Shown: positions 8,098 to 15,610 of the stretch, piece after piece | Layout of the letters: each line of letters begins with the position of its first letter | Position numbering within the stretch: position 1 is the stretch's first letter | DNA from: an uncultured Bacilli bacterium | GTDB lineage: Bacteria; Bacillota_I; Bacilli_A; RF39; UBA660 | NCBI GenBank assembly: GCA_910586295.1 | Contig: CAJUGE010000007.1 | Location: forward strand, 1-54,181 | Direction: 5' to 3' | Length of the DNA stretch: 54,181 bases | Made by a program: the position numbers and the translations under genes | Notes under the pieces: model-generated | Told to the model about the DNA's origin: nothing | What the model saw: only the letters and a program-made list of their open reading frames with translations | The model's database searches: none

Positions 8098-9741
8098 ATG
8101 AAACCAATACCAATAGGTATAGATAATTTTAAAGAAATAATAGAAAATGATTATTACTACATAGATAAGTCTAAAGCCATAGAGGATTTATTAACTAATA
8201 AAGCTAAAATAATACTATATACAAGACCAAGAAGATTTGGAAAAAGCTTATTATTATCTACATTAGATTACTTCTTTAATATAGAAAAGAAAGAAGTAAA
8301 TAAAAGTCTATTTGATGGTTTATATATAAGCAAAAGTGAATGTATGGAATACTTTGGTAAATATCCTGTTATAAGACTAGATTTCAAAGACTTAAAAGGC
8401 AGTTCTTACGAAACTATTTATAATAAATTAAATATTATTATAAGCACTATTTATCGTGACAAATCACATATAAAAAAATCGATAGAAAATATAAATGATT
8501 TTAAAGTATATGAGTCAATAGAAAGTGGAAAATGCTCTAAAGAAGAACTACAAAATTCTATAAACTTTTTAACTAGTATGTTAGAAAACCACTACAAAGA
8601 AAAAGTAATAGTATTAATAGATGAATATGATACACCAATAAATGAAGGATATATAAAAGGATTTTATGACGAAATAATGGACTTAATCCAACCAATACTA
8701 TCTAGTAGTCTAAAAGGAAATGACTCTTTAAAAATGGGAATACTTACAGGAGTTCTTAGAGTAGGAGGACAAAGTTTATTTTCATCATTTAATAATCTAG
8801 ACGTATATGATGTTATGAGTAATAACTATAGTGAATACTTTGGTTTTACTCTTGAAGAGACAAAAGAAATATTAAAATATTATAATCTAGAACTAACCAA
8901 AGAAGTAAAAGACTATTACGATGGCTATGTATTTGGTAATATTCATGTATGTAATCCTTGGAGTATATTAAACTATTGTAATAGAAAAGAATTAGAACCA
9001 TATTGGCTAAGCACAGGAAGTAACAAACTAATAAAGAAACTACTAAGCGAAGTATCAATAAAAGAACCAATAGAAAAGTTATTACAAGGTGATAGTATAG
9101 ATTTTAAATATGATAAAAGTATAACATATGAAAGCTTTACAGATGTAGATAACTTAAACAACTTACTAAATCTATTATTAGTAACAGGATATGTAACATT
9201 TGATAGAAAAGAAGAAAGTACATTTAGTGAAAAAACTTACTTTAAAATACCAAACAAAGAAGTCAAAGAAGACTTCATAAGAATAGTAGATAATATATCA
9301 TACAAACAAAGAATAGTAACAATAGAAAACTATGAAGACTTTATACAATCATTCTTGAGTGATGATAAAAAATACATAGAAAACTACTTAAATCAAAAAC
9401 TATTAAGTGTAAGTTACTATGATAACTATGAAAGTTTTTACCATGGCTACTCACTAGGACTATTTAGTATACTATTAACTAGCAATAACTTCATAGTTAA
9501 GTCAAACAGAGAGACTGGCTTAGGAAGAAGTGATGTACTAATAGAAAAAGTAGATAGAACTGTAGGAGTAGTAGTAGAATTCAAACTATCTGAGAGTGAA
9601 TCTGACATGGAAACTCTAGCAAGAGAAGCAAAAGAACAAATAAAAGAAAGAGAGTACTATAAAGAGCTAGTCTTAGATGAAGTGAAAGATATAAAAGAAA
9701 TAGTTATCGTATTTAATGGAAAGAAAGCTATAGTTAGATAA
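8098..9741 (+). CDS. AAA-ATPase-like protein with C-terminal PD-(D/E)XK nuclease-like domain
   Basis: This is the Pfam 'AAA-ATPase_like' plus 'PD-(D/E)XK nuclease superfamily 9' architecture, an expanded family of unknown function in gut anaerobes. The N-terminus MKPIPIGIDNFKEIIENDYYYIDKS is typical. Walker A is RPRRFGKSLLLS (about 43-54), Walker B is VIVLIDEYD (about 176-184), and a late nuclease motif GRSDVLIEK...VGVVVEFKLS lies near 483-503. The length (547 residues) is normal and the frame is intact. It has its own promoter and terminator, so it is a stand-alone cassette. Roles in DNA mobility or defence have been suggested; none can be inferred here. Confidence 0.9.
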   Translation: MKPIPIGIDNFKEIIENDYYYIDKSKAIEDLLTNKAKIILYTRPRRFGKSLLLSTLDYFFNIEKKEVNKSLFDGLYISKSECMEYFGKYPVIRLDFKDLKGSSYETIYNKLNIIISTIYRDKSHIKKSIENINDFKVYESIESGKCSKEELQNSINFLTSMLENHYKEKVIVLIDEYDTPINEGYIKGFYDEIMDLIQPILSSSLKGNDSLKMGILTGVLRVGGQSLFSSFNNLDVYDVMSNNYSEYFGFTLEETKEILKYYNLELTKEVKDYYDGYVFGNIHVCNPWSILNYCNRKELEPYWLSTGSNKLIKKLLSEVSIKEPIEKLLQGDSIDFKYDKSITYESFTDVDNLNNLLNLLLVTGYVTFDRKEESTFSEKTYFKIPNKEVKEDFIRIVDNISYKQRIVTIENYEDFIQSFLSDDKKYIENYLNQKLLSVSYYDNYESFYHGYSLGLFSILLTSNNFIVKSNRETGLGRSDVLIEKVDRTVGVVVEFKLSESESDMETLAREAKEQIKEREYYKELVLDEVKDIKEIVIVFNGKKAIVR

Positions 9742-9747
9742 AATACA

Positions 9748-9767
9748 GAAAGGCCAAAAGCCTTTTT
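9748..9767 (+). terminator. Terminator of the AAA-ATPase/PD-(D/E)XK gene
   Basis: Stem AAAGGC/GCCTTT with loop CAAAA and a T run, 7 nt after the stop codon. Confidence 0.75.
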
Positions 9768-9773
9768 CCATTA

Positions 9774-9802
9774 TTGTTATAAACTCAAAAATTTGTTAAA
9801 AT
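9774..9802 (+). promoter_or_regulatory. Promoter of uvrC
   Basis: TTGTTA at 9774-9779, 17-nt spacer, TAAAAT at 9797-9802. No LexA-type operator is visible around it. Confidence 0.55.
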
Positions 9803-9819
9803 ATAAATAGGTGTTAAAT

Positions 9820-11619
9820 ATGAATGAAGAGAATATTAATAAATATATAAAAGAAAAGTTATCTCTAGTTCCATCATTACCAGGTTCATATCAAATGAAA
9901 AATAACGTAGGAACAATAATCTACGTAGGTAAAGCTAAAAACCTAAAGAATAGATTAAAAAGTTACTTTACTGGACGTGTAACTGGAAAAACTAAGAAAT
10001 TAGTAAGTGAAATAGTAGACTTCGACTATATCGTAACAGGAAGTGAACTTGAAGCATTTATATTAGAATTAAACTTAATAAAAAAATATGATCCTAAATA
10101 TAACATTCTATTAAAAGATGACAAAAGCTATCCTTATATAGAATTTAAAAACGAAAAATATCCAAGTTTAATAGTAAAAAGAGAAGTAAATATCAACAAA
10201 AAACATAAAATGTTATTCGGACCTTATCCAAATGGACATGCTGCGCGTAGACTTGTTGATTTAATTAATAGATTATATCCATTAAAAAAATGTGATAAAA
10301 TGCCAAAAAAAGAATGTCTTTACTATCACATAGGTGAGTGTCTTGGGTACTGTACACATAAAGATTTGGACACAACACAAATGCGACAAGAAATAATTGA
10401 TATACTTAATGGTCATGACGAAATCTTAATTAATAAAATACTAGAAAAAATAAAAATAAACTCAGATAACCTTAACTTTGAAGTCGCATTAGACCTAAAA
10501 AAAGAACTAGATTACATAAAGGTTATATTTGAACGTCAAAAAGTAGAATTAAACGATGGTATAAATAGGGACATATTTAATTACTACTACGAAAACGGAT
10601 ACATTAGTATCGTAGTATTCTTCTTAAGAAATGGTAAACTTGTCGGAAACAAAAAGAACATATTTCCACTTATAGACGACATCAAAGAAACTCTCGAATA
10701 CTATATAGTTAACTTCTACGCCAAAAAGAATATACCACCAAAAGAAGTTATCGTACCAGAATCTCTTGATATCGAACTACTAAATAGTGTAGTTAACTCA
10801 AAAATAGTAACCACGCAAAAAGGAAAGAAAAAACATTTGCTTGACTTAGCAGAAACTAATGCAAAAATCAATTTAGAAAACAATATGGAACTAGAATATA
10901 GAAAAAATGAAAAAACAGAAATTGCATGCAAAGAGCTAGGTGAACTACTTGGAATGCCTAACCTTAGCGTAATCGAATCGTTTGACAATTCTAACCTTTT
11001 TGGCTCATTCACAGTAAGTGGAATGGTTGTATTTATAGATGGTTCACCAAGTACCAAAGATTATCGTAAATTCAAAATATCAAAAGAACAAAATGATGAT
11101 GTAGGCTCTATGAAAGAAGTTATTTATAGAAGATACCAAAGTGTATTATTAAACAGAACCAGAATACCAGACTTAATTTTAGTAGACGGAGGAATAAATC
11201 AAATAAACGCTTGTATGTCTATATTAAACGATTTAAACCTCAAAATAAAAGTATGTGGCCTAGCCAAAGATGACAAACACTCCCTAAATGAACTCTTAGA
11301 TGGTGACATTTTAAAATCCTACAAAATAGACAAAAAAAGTAACGTATTTTACCTATTAACGAGAATAAGTGATGAAGTTCACAGATTCACAATAAATTAT
11401 CATAGACAAATAAGAAGTAAAGGAAGCATAGCAAGTATACTAGATAATATTGATGGAATAGGTGAAACAAGAAAAAAGGAACTCTTAAAAAAGTTTGGAA
11501 GTATAAAAAAAATAACAGAAGCAACTTTAGAAGAAATAGAAACTATCTTACCACATAAGACTGCAGTAAACTTAAAAGAATATCTTGAAGCCTTAAAAGA
11601 AAAAGACACAAAAAAATAA
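9820..11619 (+). CDS. uvrC: Excinuclease ABC subunit C
   Basis: UvrC makes both incisions in nucleotide excision repair, acting with UvrA and UvrB. The 599 residues contain an N-terminal GIY-YIG nuclease (GSYQMKNNVGTIIYVGKAKNLKNR), a UVR motif near 200-235 (NFEVALDLKKELDYIK), an RNase H-like 5' nuclease (ESFDNSNLFGSFTVSGMVVF, LILVDGGINQI, with HRFTINYHR) and a C-terminal helix-hairpin-helix pair (LDNIDGIGETRKKELLKKFG). I choose ATG 9820 over the in-frame GTG 9811 because AGGTG sits 7 nt upstream. It is the first gene of a unit that may include the RnfC-like gene 18 nt downstream. Confidence 0.97.
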   Translation: MNEENINKYIKEKLSLVPSLPGSYQMKNNVGTIIYVGKAKNLKNRLKSYFTGRVTGKTKKLVSEIVDFDYIVTGSELEAFILELNLIKKYDPKYNILLKDDKSYPYIEFKNEKYPSLIVKREVNINKKHKMLFGPYPNGHAARRLVDLINRLYPLKKCDKMPKKECLYYHIGECLGYCTHKDLDTTQMRQEIIDILNGHDEILINKILEKIKINSDNLNFEVALDLKKELDYIKVIFERQKVELNDGINRDIFNYYYENGYISIVVFFLRNGKLVGNKKNIFPLIDDIKETLEYYIVNFYAKKNIPPKEVIVPESLDIELLNSVVNSKIVTTQKGKKKHLLDLAETNAKINLENNMELEYRKNEKTEIACKELGELLGMPNLSVIESFDNSNLFGSFTVSGMVVFIDGSPSTKDYRKFKISKEQNDDVGSMKEVIYRRYQSVLLNRTRIPDLILVDGGINQINACMSILNDLNLKIKVCGLAKDDKHSLNELLDGDILKSYKIDKKSNVFYLLTRISDEVHRFTINYHRQIRSKGSIASILDNIDGIGETRKKELLKKFGSIKKITEATLEEIETILPHKTAVNLKEYLEALKEKDTKK

Positions 11620-11637
11620 TAAAAATAGGAGTAAAAA

Positions 11638-12453
11638 ATGCAAGAAACAAAAACAAATGAAATATATACATTAGACTATATATTCATACCATTTGCTAAC
11701 CAAAATGATGTGAAATTAAGAGAAAACAAAATAATATACAAAGACGATATAATTGTAAATAGCGAATCAAAAAAAGAACATTCTCCAGTATCAGGATTAT
11801 TTAATGGAGTTGGAGAAATTAATTCTGTTAATGGTATCACAAACGTCATAATAATAGAAAATGATTTTAAAGATACAGTCGAGAAGAAAAAAACATCTAT
11901 ATACGATATATACAAACTTAAAAGTGACATTATAAAAAAAATCTGGAAACCTAAAACTAGTGAAATAACATTAGAAATCAAAAAAAGAGACAATAACGAT
12001 TTTAGAGACGAGTTTATTCTAAATGATAATATGAATATAATTCTCCAAACTTTAGACATAATTGACCAAACATATCCAGATATAGAAATAAAAATATCTA
12101 TAGACAAAAGCAATTTAAAAGTATATCAATCTCTATTTAGCTATTTAGGAACATATCCAAATATCATAGTAGATTTTAATTCACCTAGTCAAGAATCTAC
12201 TGTACTTAATATATATGAAATAATAGACATATATAATGATATAAAAAATTGCAATAAAAGAGATTATATATATCTTACATTAATAAATAATCAAGAATCT
12301 AGCGTAATAAAAACTAAAAAGAACTCTAATTTAAAAGATTTGCTAGAAACTTTAGAAATAAGTAGTACACACGCAATAATCAATGACAATTTAAAACTTA
12401 CAGGAGTGAACTTCCTGCTAGATGAAAATGTATACAAAATACATGTAAAATAG
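11638..12453 (+). CDS. RnfC-like protein lacking Fe-S cluster motifs
   Basis: A 271-residue protein whose segments follow the RnfC/PrdC order. Residues about 15-80 look like the RnfC barrel-sandwich hybrid (IFIPF, then EHSPVSGLFNGVGEINS and TNVIIIEND, where RnfC reads HAPVSG...IIIENDG). Residues 120-165 resemble the NuoF-like part (FRDEFILNDNMNIILQTLDI, then IKISIDKSNL, where RnfC has a GIEDNK motif). Residues 209-242 resemble an SLBB strand pair (YIYLTLINNQE...NSNLKDLLETL). RnfC ends in two CxxCxxC ferredoxin motifs; here there is only one cysteine (residue 205) and no such tail, so it cannot carry the usual clusters. No other rnf genes are in the window. Homology is my inference from motif order. 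Confidence 0.55.
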   Translation: MQETKTNEIYTLDYIFIPFANQNDVKLRENKIIYKDDIIVNSESKKEHSPVSGLFNGVGEINSVNGITNVIIIENDFKDTVEKKKTSIYDIYKLKSDIIKKIWKPKTSEITLEIKKRDNNDFRDEFILNDNMNIILQTLDIIDQTYPDIEIKISIDKSNLKVYQSLFSYLGTYPNIIVDFNSPSQESTVLNIYEIIDIYNDIKNCNKRDYIYLTLINNQESSVIKTKKNSNLKDLLETLEISSTHAIINDNLKLTGVNFLLDENVYKIHVK

Positions 12454-12569
12454 TTCAAATACAAGATTCCAATCCAAAGAAACATAATGTAGAATTTAAT
12501 TTTACTGTCCAGTGATAAGATAAAATAATGTAAACTTCAAGCAAAATACTATAAAATAACTATATAATT

Positions 12570-12578
12570 TGCTATAAT
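12570..12578 (+). promoter_or_regulatory. Extended -10 promoter ahead of the 11-codon ORF
   Basis: TGC followed by TATAAT at 12573-12578; no good -35 is visible. The predicted RNA start is only about 20 nt from the tiny ORF, which would make it the first cistron. Confidence 0.55.
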
Positions 12579-12605
12579 AAAAATACAAAATAAGGAGGTG
12601 GAAGT

Positions 12606-12641
12606 ATGAAGTGGATTAAAAAATATCTTCCTTGGTTATAA
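12606..12641 (+). CDS. 11-residue cationic peptide ORF (peptide toxin or leader peptide candidate)
   Basis: ATG at 12606 preceded by a near-perfect ribosome site (TAAGGAGGTGG), encoding MKWIKKYLPWL and TAA. The peptide carries three lysines and two tryptophans and is amphipathic if helical. It lies right after an extended -10 promoter and 70 nt upstream of a CPBP-type membrane protein gene. The initiation region AGGTGGAAGTATGAA at 12596-12610 is repeated exactly at 12702-12716, at the start of the CPBP gene. Between them lies the inverted repeat GTAAGT-ATCGA-ACTTAC (12681-12697). The ribosome site makes translation likely. Function is open: a short bacteriocin-like peptide paired with an immunity-type CPBP protein, or a regulatory leader peptide. 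Confidence 0.5.
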   Translation: MKWIKKYLPWL

Positions 12642-12711
12642 TCTAGGATAAAAATAAGGGGGTTTTGATTATTATTAAAAGTAAGTATCGAACTTACAAA
12701 GAGGTGGAAGT

Positions 12712-13353
12712 ATGAAAAATTTAAATAAATCTATAAAAGGAATAGGAGTATTTTTGTTATATATATTAGTACCAATGTTACTACCAAGCATAACATCATC
12801 CAATACAAAAGACCTATACATTAACATAGGTATTATGTTTTTATTACTTTTATTATTCATATTTGTATACAAAGAAGACATAATAAAAGATATAAAAGCA
12901 TTTAACGCCCGCTTTTTTAAAAACATATGTAAGTCCCTAGCGTATTCAGCAATTTTAATAGTAGGATTATTAATTGTTTCAATCATATTAGTAGAAGTAT
13001 TTCATGTAACATACAATAACTCTTCTCTTATAGACTCACTATTACACAAAAACATATTTTTACTAATTATATATGTATTTATAATTAGTCTATTCACAGA
13101 ACAAATAGTATTTAGAAAAGTATTCAAAGATATATTACAAAACAAATATTTTTTCATAATCTTTTCTAGCCTTGTATATGCTTTTTGTCAAATTGGTTAC
13201 AACATTTCTTCAACTAACGACTTATTTACACTAATACCTTTTGCATTCGCGGGCATAATACTAAGTGTATCATATGAAAAATCTAACAATCTAATAACAC
13301 CATGTGTAGTATATTTATTCTATGATTTATTCATACTTTTAAATAGTATTTAA
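12712..13353 (+). CDS. CPBP-type membrane protein with degenerate catalytic motifs
   Basis: A 213-residue protein with about six membrane segments, resembling CPBP/Abi intramembrane proteases. Motif 1 is TEQIVFR (130-135), where active members have EExxxR. Motif 2 is FSSLVYAFCQIG, where the usual histidine is replaced by Cys/Gln. Motif 3 is TPCVVYLFYD, again without histidine. It is therefore probably not an active metalloprotease. Family members often serve as bacteriocin self-immunity proteins or membrane-protein processors. GAGGTGG lies 7 nt before the ATG. It is downstream of the tiny peptide ORF and probably on the same transcript. Confidence 0.65.
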   Translation: MKNLNKSIKGIGVFLLYILVPMLLPSITSSNTKDLYINIGIMFLLLLLFIFVYKEDIIKDIKAFNARFFKNICKSLAYSAILIVGLLIVSIILVEVFHVTYNNSSLIDSLLHKNIFLLIIYVFIISLFTEQIVFRKVFKDILQNKYFFIIFSSLVYAFCQIGYNISSTNDLFTLIPFAFAGIILSVSYEKSNNLITPCVVYLFYDLFILLNSI

Positions 13354-13374
13354 TATAATGCAGAAAGGATTGCT

Positions 13375-14043
13375 ATGAAAAAAGAATTTAGTATAACACT
13401 TATCTCTCTTTTATTAATAGTTATTGCAGGACTTGTAAATCACATAATTGATGCCAAAGACATAAAAATACAAAACAAAGACTTACTATCGAGCGATACG
13501 TTAATACATATATCGAAGACAAGAACAAAAGATGAAATAACATATGAAGTAGTAGACAAATCAAAAAACTTAACATACTCTTGGACATTTCCAAATGATG
13601 AAGCATTCGCCAGTTCATTAAAAGACAACATGGAAATTGACTTAGATTTAAGACTACAACTATTAACTGACATAAAAAATAAAGACATAGATAACCTAGT
13701 TTCAAATGAAGACAAATTGATAATAGCATTTAACCATCATGGAGAATTACCAACCAAAGCAAAAATAAAACTAGATGTAAGTAGTAAATACAATGATGGG
13801 GAAAAACTATATCTATACTATTACAATGAAGAAGAAGAACAAATAGAATATATAGAAAACGGAATAATTGTTAAAAATGGAACAATAGAATTTGAAATCA
13901 CACATTGTTCAAAATATTTATTAACTGCTTCAATTGTTCAAGATGCAGTAAATAATCCTAAAAACATAAATATAATAATAATAGTTATGGTTGTAGTAAT
14001 TATTGTACTTATAGGTGCTACACTATTCCAAAACAAGAAATAA
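13375..14043 (+). CDS. Membrane-anchored surface protein of unknown function
   Basis: A 222-residue protein with an N-terminal signal-like segment (FSITLISLLLIVIAGLVNHI, 5-24), an extracellular beta-rich body and a C-terminal membrane helix (about 198-218, INIIIIVMVVVIIVLIGATL) followed by FQNKK. The body ends in KLYLYYYNEEEEQIEYI...GTIEFEITHCSKYLLTA, a pattern common at the end of Gram-positive surface proteins just before the anchor. There is no LPXTG motif; the C-terminal helix is the anchor. It sits 21 nt after the CPBP gene with AAAGGA as the ribosome site, and a terminator overlaps its stop codon. Confidence 0.75.
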   Translation: MKKEFSITLISLLLIVIAGLVNHIIDAKDIKIQNKDLLSSDTLIHISKTRTKDEITYEVVDKSKNLTYSWTFPNDEAFASSLKDNMEIDLDLRLQLLTDIKNKDIDNLVSNEDKLIIAFNHHGELPTKAKIKLDVSSKYNDGEKLYLYYYNEEEEQIEYIENGIIVKNGTIEFEITHCSKYLLTASIVQDAVNNPKNINIIIIVMVVVIIVLIGATLFQNKK

Positions 14044-14065
14044 GTCTTAGTAGGCTTACTTTTTT
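14041..14065 (+). terminator. Terminator overlapping the surface-protein stop codon
   Basis: Stem TAAGTC/GGCTTA (one G-T pair) with loop TTAGTA, then CTTTTTT. The TAA stop forms the first bases of the stem. Confidence 0.6.
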
Positions 14066-14145
14066 AATGCTCTAATTTTTTCAACTCAAAATCTTTATCA
14101 CATCTAATTAATAAATCAAAAAGTATAGAGAGTACAGAGTATTTT

Positions 14146-14154
14146 TGTTATAAT
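14146..14154 (+). promoter_or_regulatory. Extended -10 promoter of holA
   Basis: TGT followed by TATAAT (14149-14154). The holA ribosome site AGGTGG begins at 14161, so the leader is very short. Confidence 0.55.
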
Positions 14155-14171
14155 AGTTGCAGGTGGTAAAA

Positions 14172-15107
14172 ATGAACTATGTATTATACGGAGAAAATGA
14201 AACAGAATTAGAAAAATTTATAGACAAAATTATAAAAGAAGAAAACATAGAAAATAAAGTTACTTACAATTATAAAGAATGCGAAATAGAAGATGTACTT
14301 GAAGAATGTTCTTATCTTGACTTATTTGGTTCAAAAAAAATAGTAATACTAAATGACTGTGAATTTCTAACAACAAAATCAACATTAGAAAACAAGGCGT
14401 TAGAAAATTATATAGAAAATCCAAACGAAAATACAACACTAATATTTAAAATAATAGCAGAAAAACTAGACGAAAGAAAAAAACTAGTAAAACTATTGAA
14501 ATCAAAAGTTACCATAAAAGAATTTAAACCATTAGACGAATCAAACACTACAACTTATATCAAAAAATATTTTGAAAATCTAGAATTTGAAATAGATATG
14601 AACAGTGTTAAAGAAATAGAAGAAAGATTAAAATCAAACACTAAAGTAATCGACCGAGAACTAGAAAAACTATATTTATATAGAATTAATGAAAAACACA
14701 TTAGTTTAGACGATGTAAAAAATGTAATAACTAAATATAGTGAAAACAATATATTTGAACTTGTTGAGGCTGTTGTCAAAAATGATAAACAAAAAATATT
14801 TACATTATATAAAGAACTAATAGAAGAAAAAGAAGAACCAGCAGTAATAGTATCACTATTAGCAGGTCAATTCAGACTATTATATCAAGTAAACATACTA
14901 GCAGAACAAGGAATGGATTCTACTAAAATTGCAAGTAAACTAGGCGTCCATCCTTACAGAGTCACACTAGCTATCAAAGCAAGTCACAACATAGAAGAAA
15001 AGAAAATGCTCAATATATTAGAAAGTCTAGCAAATGTTGATAAAAGCATTAAACTAGGCCTTACAGACAAAACCAAAGCGCTAGAAACATTTTTTCTAGA
15101 ATTATAA
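14172..15107 (+). CDS. holA: DNA polymerase III subunit delta
   Basis: HolA (delta) opens the beta clamp in the clamp-loader complex. The 311 residues follow the family: N-terminal NYVLYGENETELEKFIDKI, LDLFGSKKIVILNDCEFL, NTTLIFKIIAEKLDERKKLVK, and the C-terminal domain EEPAVIVSLLAGQFRLLYQ, LGVHPYRVTLAIK, LANVDKSIKLGLTDKTKALE. ATG 14172 is chosen (AGGTGG 6 nt upstream) over the in-frame TTG 14157. In Bacillus rpsT follows holA; here a different 86-residue gene follows. Confidence 0.93.
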   Translation: MNYVLYGENETELEKFIDKIIKEENIENKVTYNYKECEIEDVLEECSYLDLFGSKKIVILNDCEFLTTKSTLENKALENYIENPNENTTLIFKIIAEKLDERKKLVKLLKSKVTIKEFKPLDESNTTTYIKKYFENLEFEIDMNSVKEIEERLKSNTKVIDRELEKLYLYRINEKHISLDDVKNVITKYSENNIFELVEAVVKNDKQKIFTLYKELIEEKEEPAVIVSLLAGQFRLLYQVNILAEQGMDSTKIASKLGVHPYRVTLAIKASHNIEEKKMLNILESLANVDKSIKLGLTDKTKALETFFLEL

Positions 15108-15116
15108 GGAGAATTT

Positions 15117-15377
15117 ATGACAAACGAAGAAAAACAAATTATATTTAACCGAGTTCATTCCCTATATACATCTGCTATATATGACTATAGCAAAACAGAT
15201 GACTTCAAAAAAATGCAAGAAGCAAGTGAGACTTTCAAAGAATTTATAATAATATTCCAAGAGAATATAAAAGATGAGTTAGAAGAAACCAACCACCTAA
15301 CACAACTTTCGTTTAGAAACATAGAAAACGACAGAAAAATTTTAAAACAAAAAAAGAAAACGATAAGAAATTCTTAG
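15117..15377 (+). CDS. Small hypothetical protein after holA
   Basis: An 86-residue, charged, largely helical protein (TNEEKQIIFNRVHSLYTSAI at the start, a lysine-rich end QKKKTIRNS). It follows holA by 9 nt with AAGGAG as the ribosome site, so it is in the same unit. It is not ribosomal protein S20, which often occupies this position. Family unknown. Confidence 0.75.
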   Translation: MTNEEKQIIFNRVHSLYTSAIYDYSKTDDFKKMQEASETFKEFIIIFQENIKDELEETNHLTQLSFRNIENDRKILKQKKKTIRNS

Positions 15378-15382
15378 TTAAT

Positions 15383-15400
15383 TTTAGTAGTCCTACTAAA
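15383..15400 (+). repeat. Perfect 8-bp inverted repeat after the holA unit
   Basis: TTTAGTAG-TC-CTACTAAA. The sequence just after it (CACTAGTC at 15405-15412, GCTCG at 15419-15423) resembles the segment CACTAGTCTCGCTC at 20921-20934 beside another hairpin. There is no T run directly after this repeat. Confidence 0.4.
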
Positions 15401-15488
15401 GGTTCACTAGTCCTCACTGCTCGTTTTCTTAACTACTAGATTACAATAAAAAGTCATCCTTGTCAACAAAAAAATGACAAAAATAATG

Positions 15489-15514
15489 CACTAATTTTTT
15501 AGTGTATTTTCTTT
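15489..15514 (+). terminator. Terminator between the holA unit and lon
   Basis: Stem CACTAA/TTAGTG (15489-15494 with 15499-15504), loop TTTT, followed by TATTTTCTTT. Confidence 0.55.
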
Positions 15515-15610
15515 GATACGATAACAAAAATAATTTAAAAAAATTCAAAAAATAAGTAGACATAAAGTGTGAAAATACTTATAATAAAAAGTCAAACGGG
15601 AGGTAAAAAC

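Noticed and set aside
15117..15377. Ribosomal protein S20 (expected after holA)
   Set aside because: The sequence lacks the lysine/alanine-rich S20 pattern and has an acidic middle.
15569..15610. Longer N-terminus of Lon from ATG 15569
   Set aside because: There is no ribosome site before it, whereas GGGAGGT directly precedes ATG 15611, where Lon homology begins.
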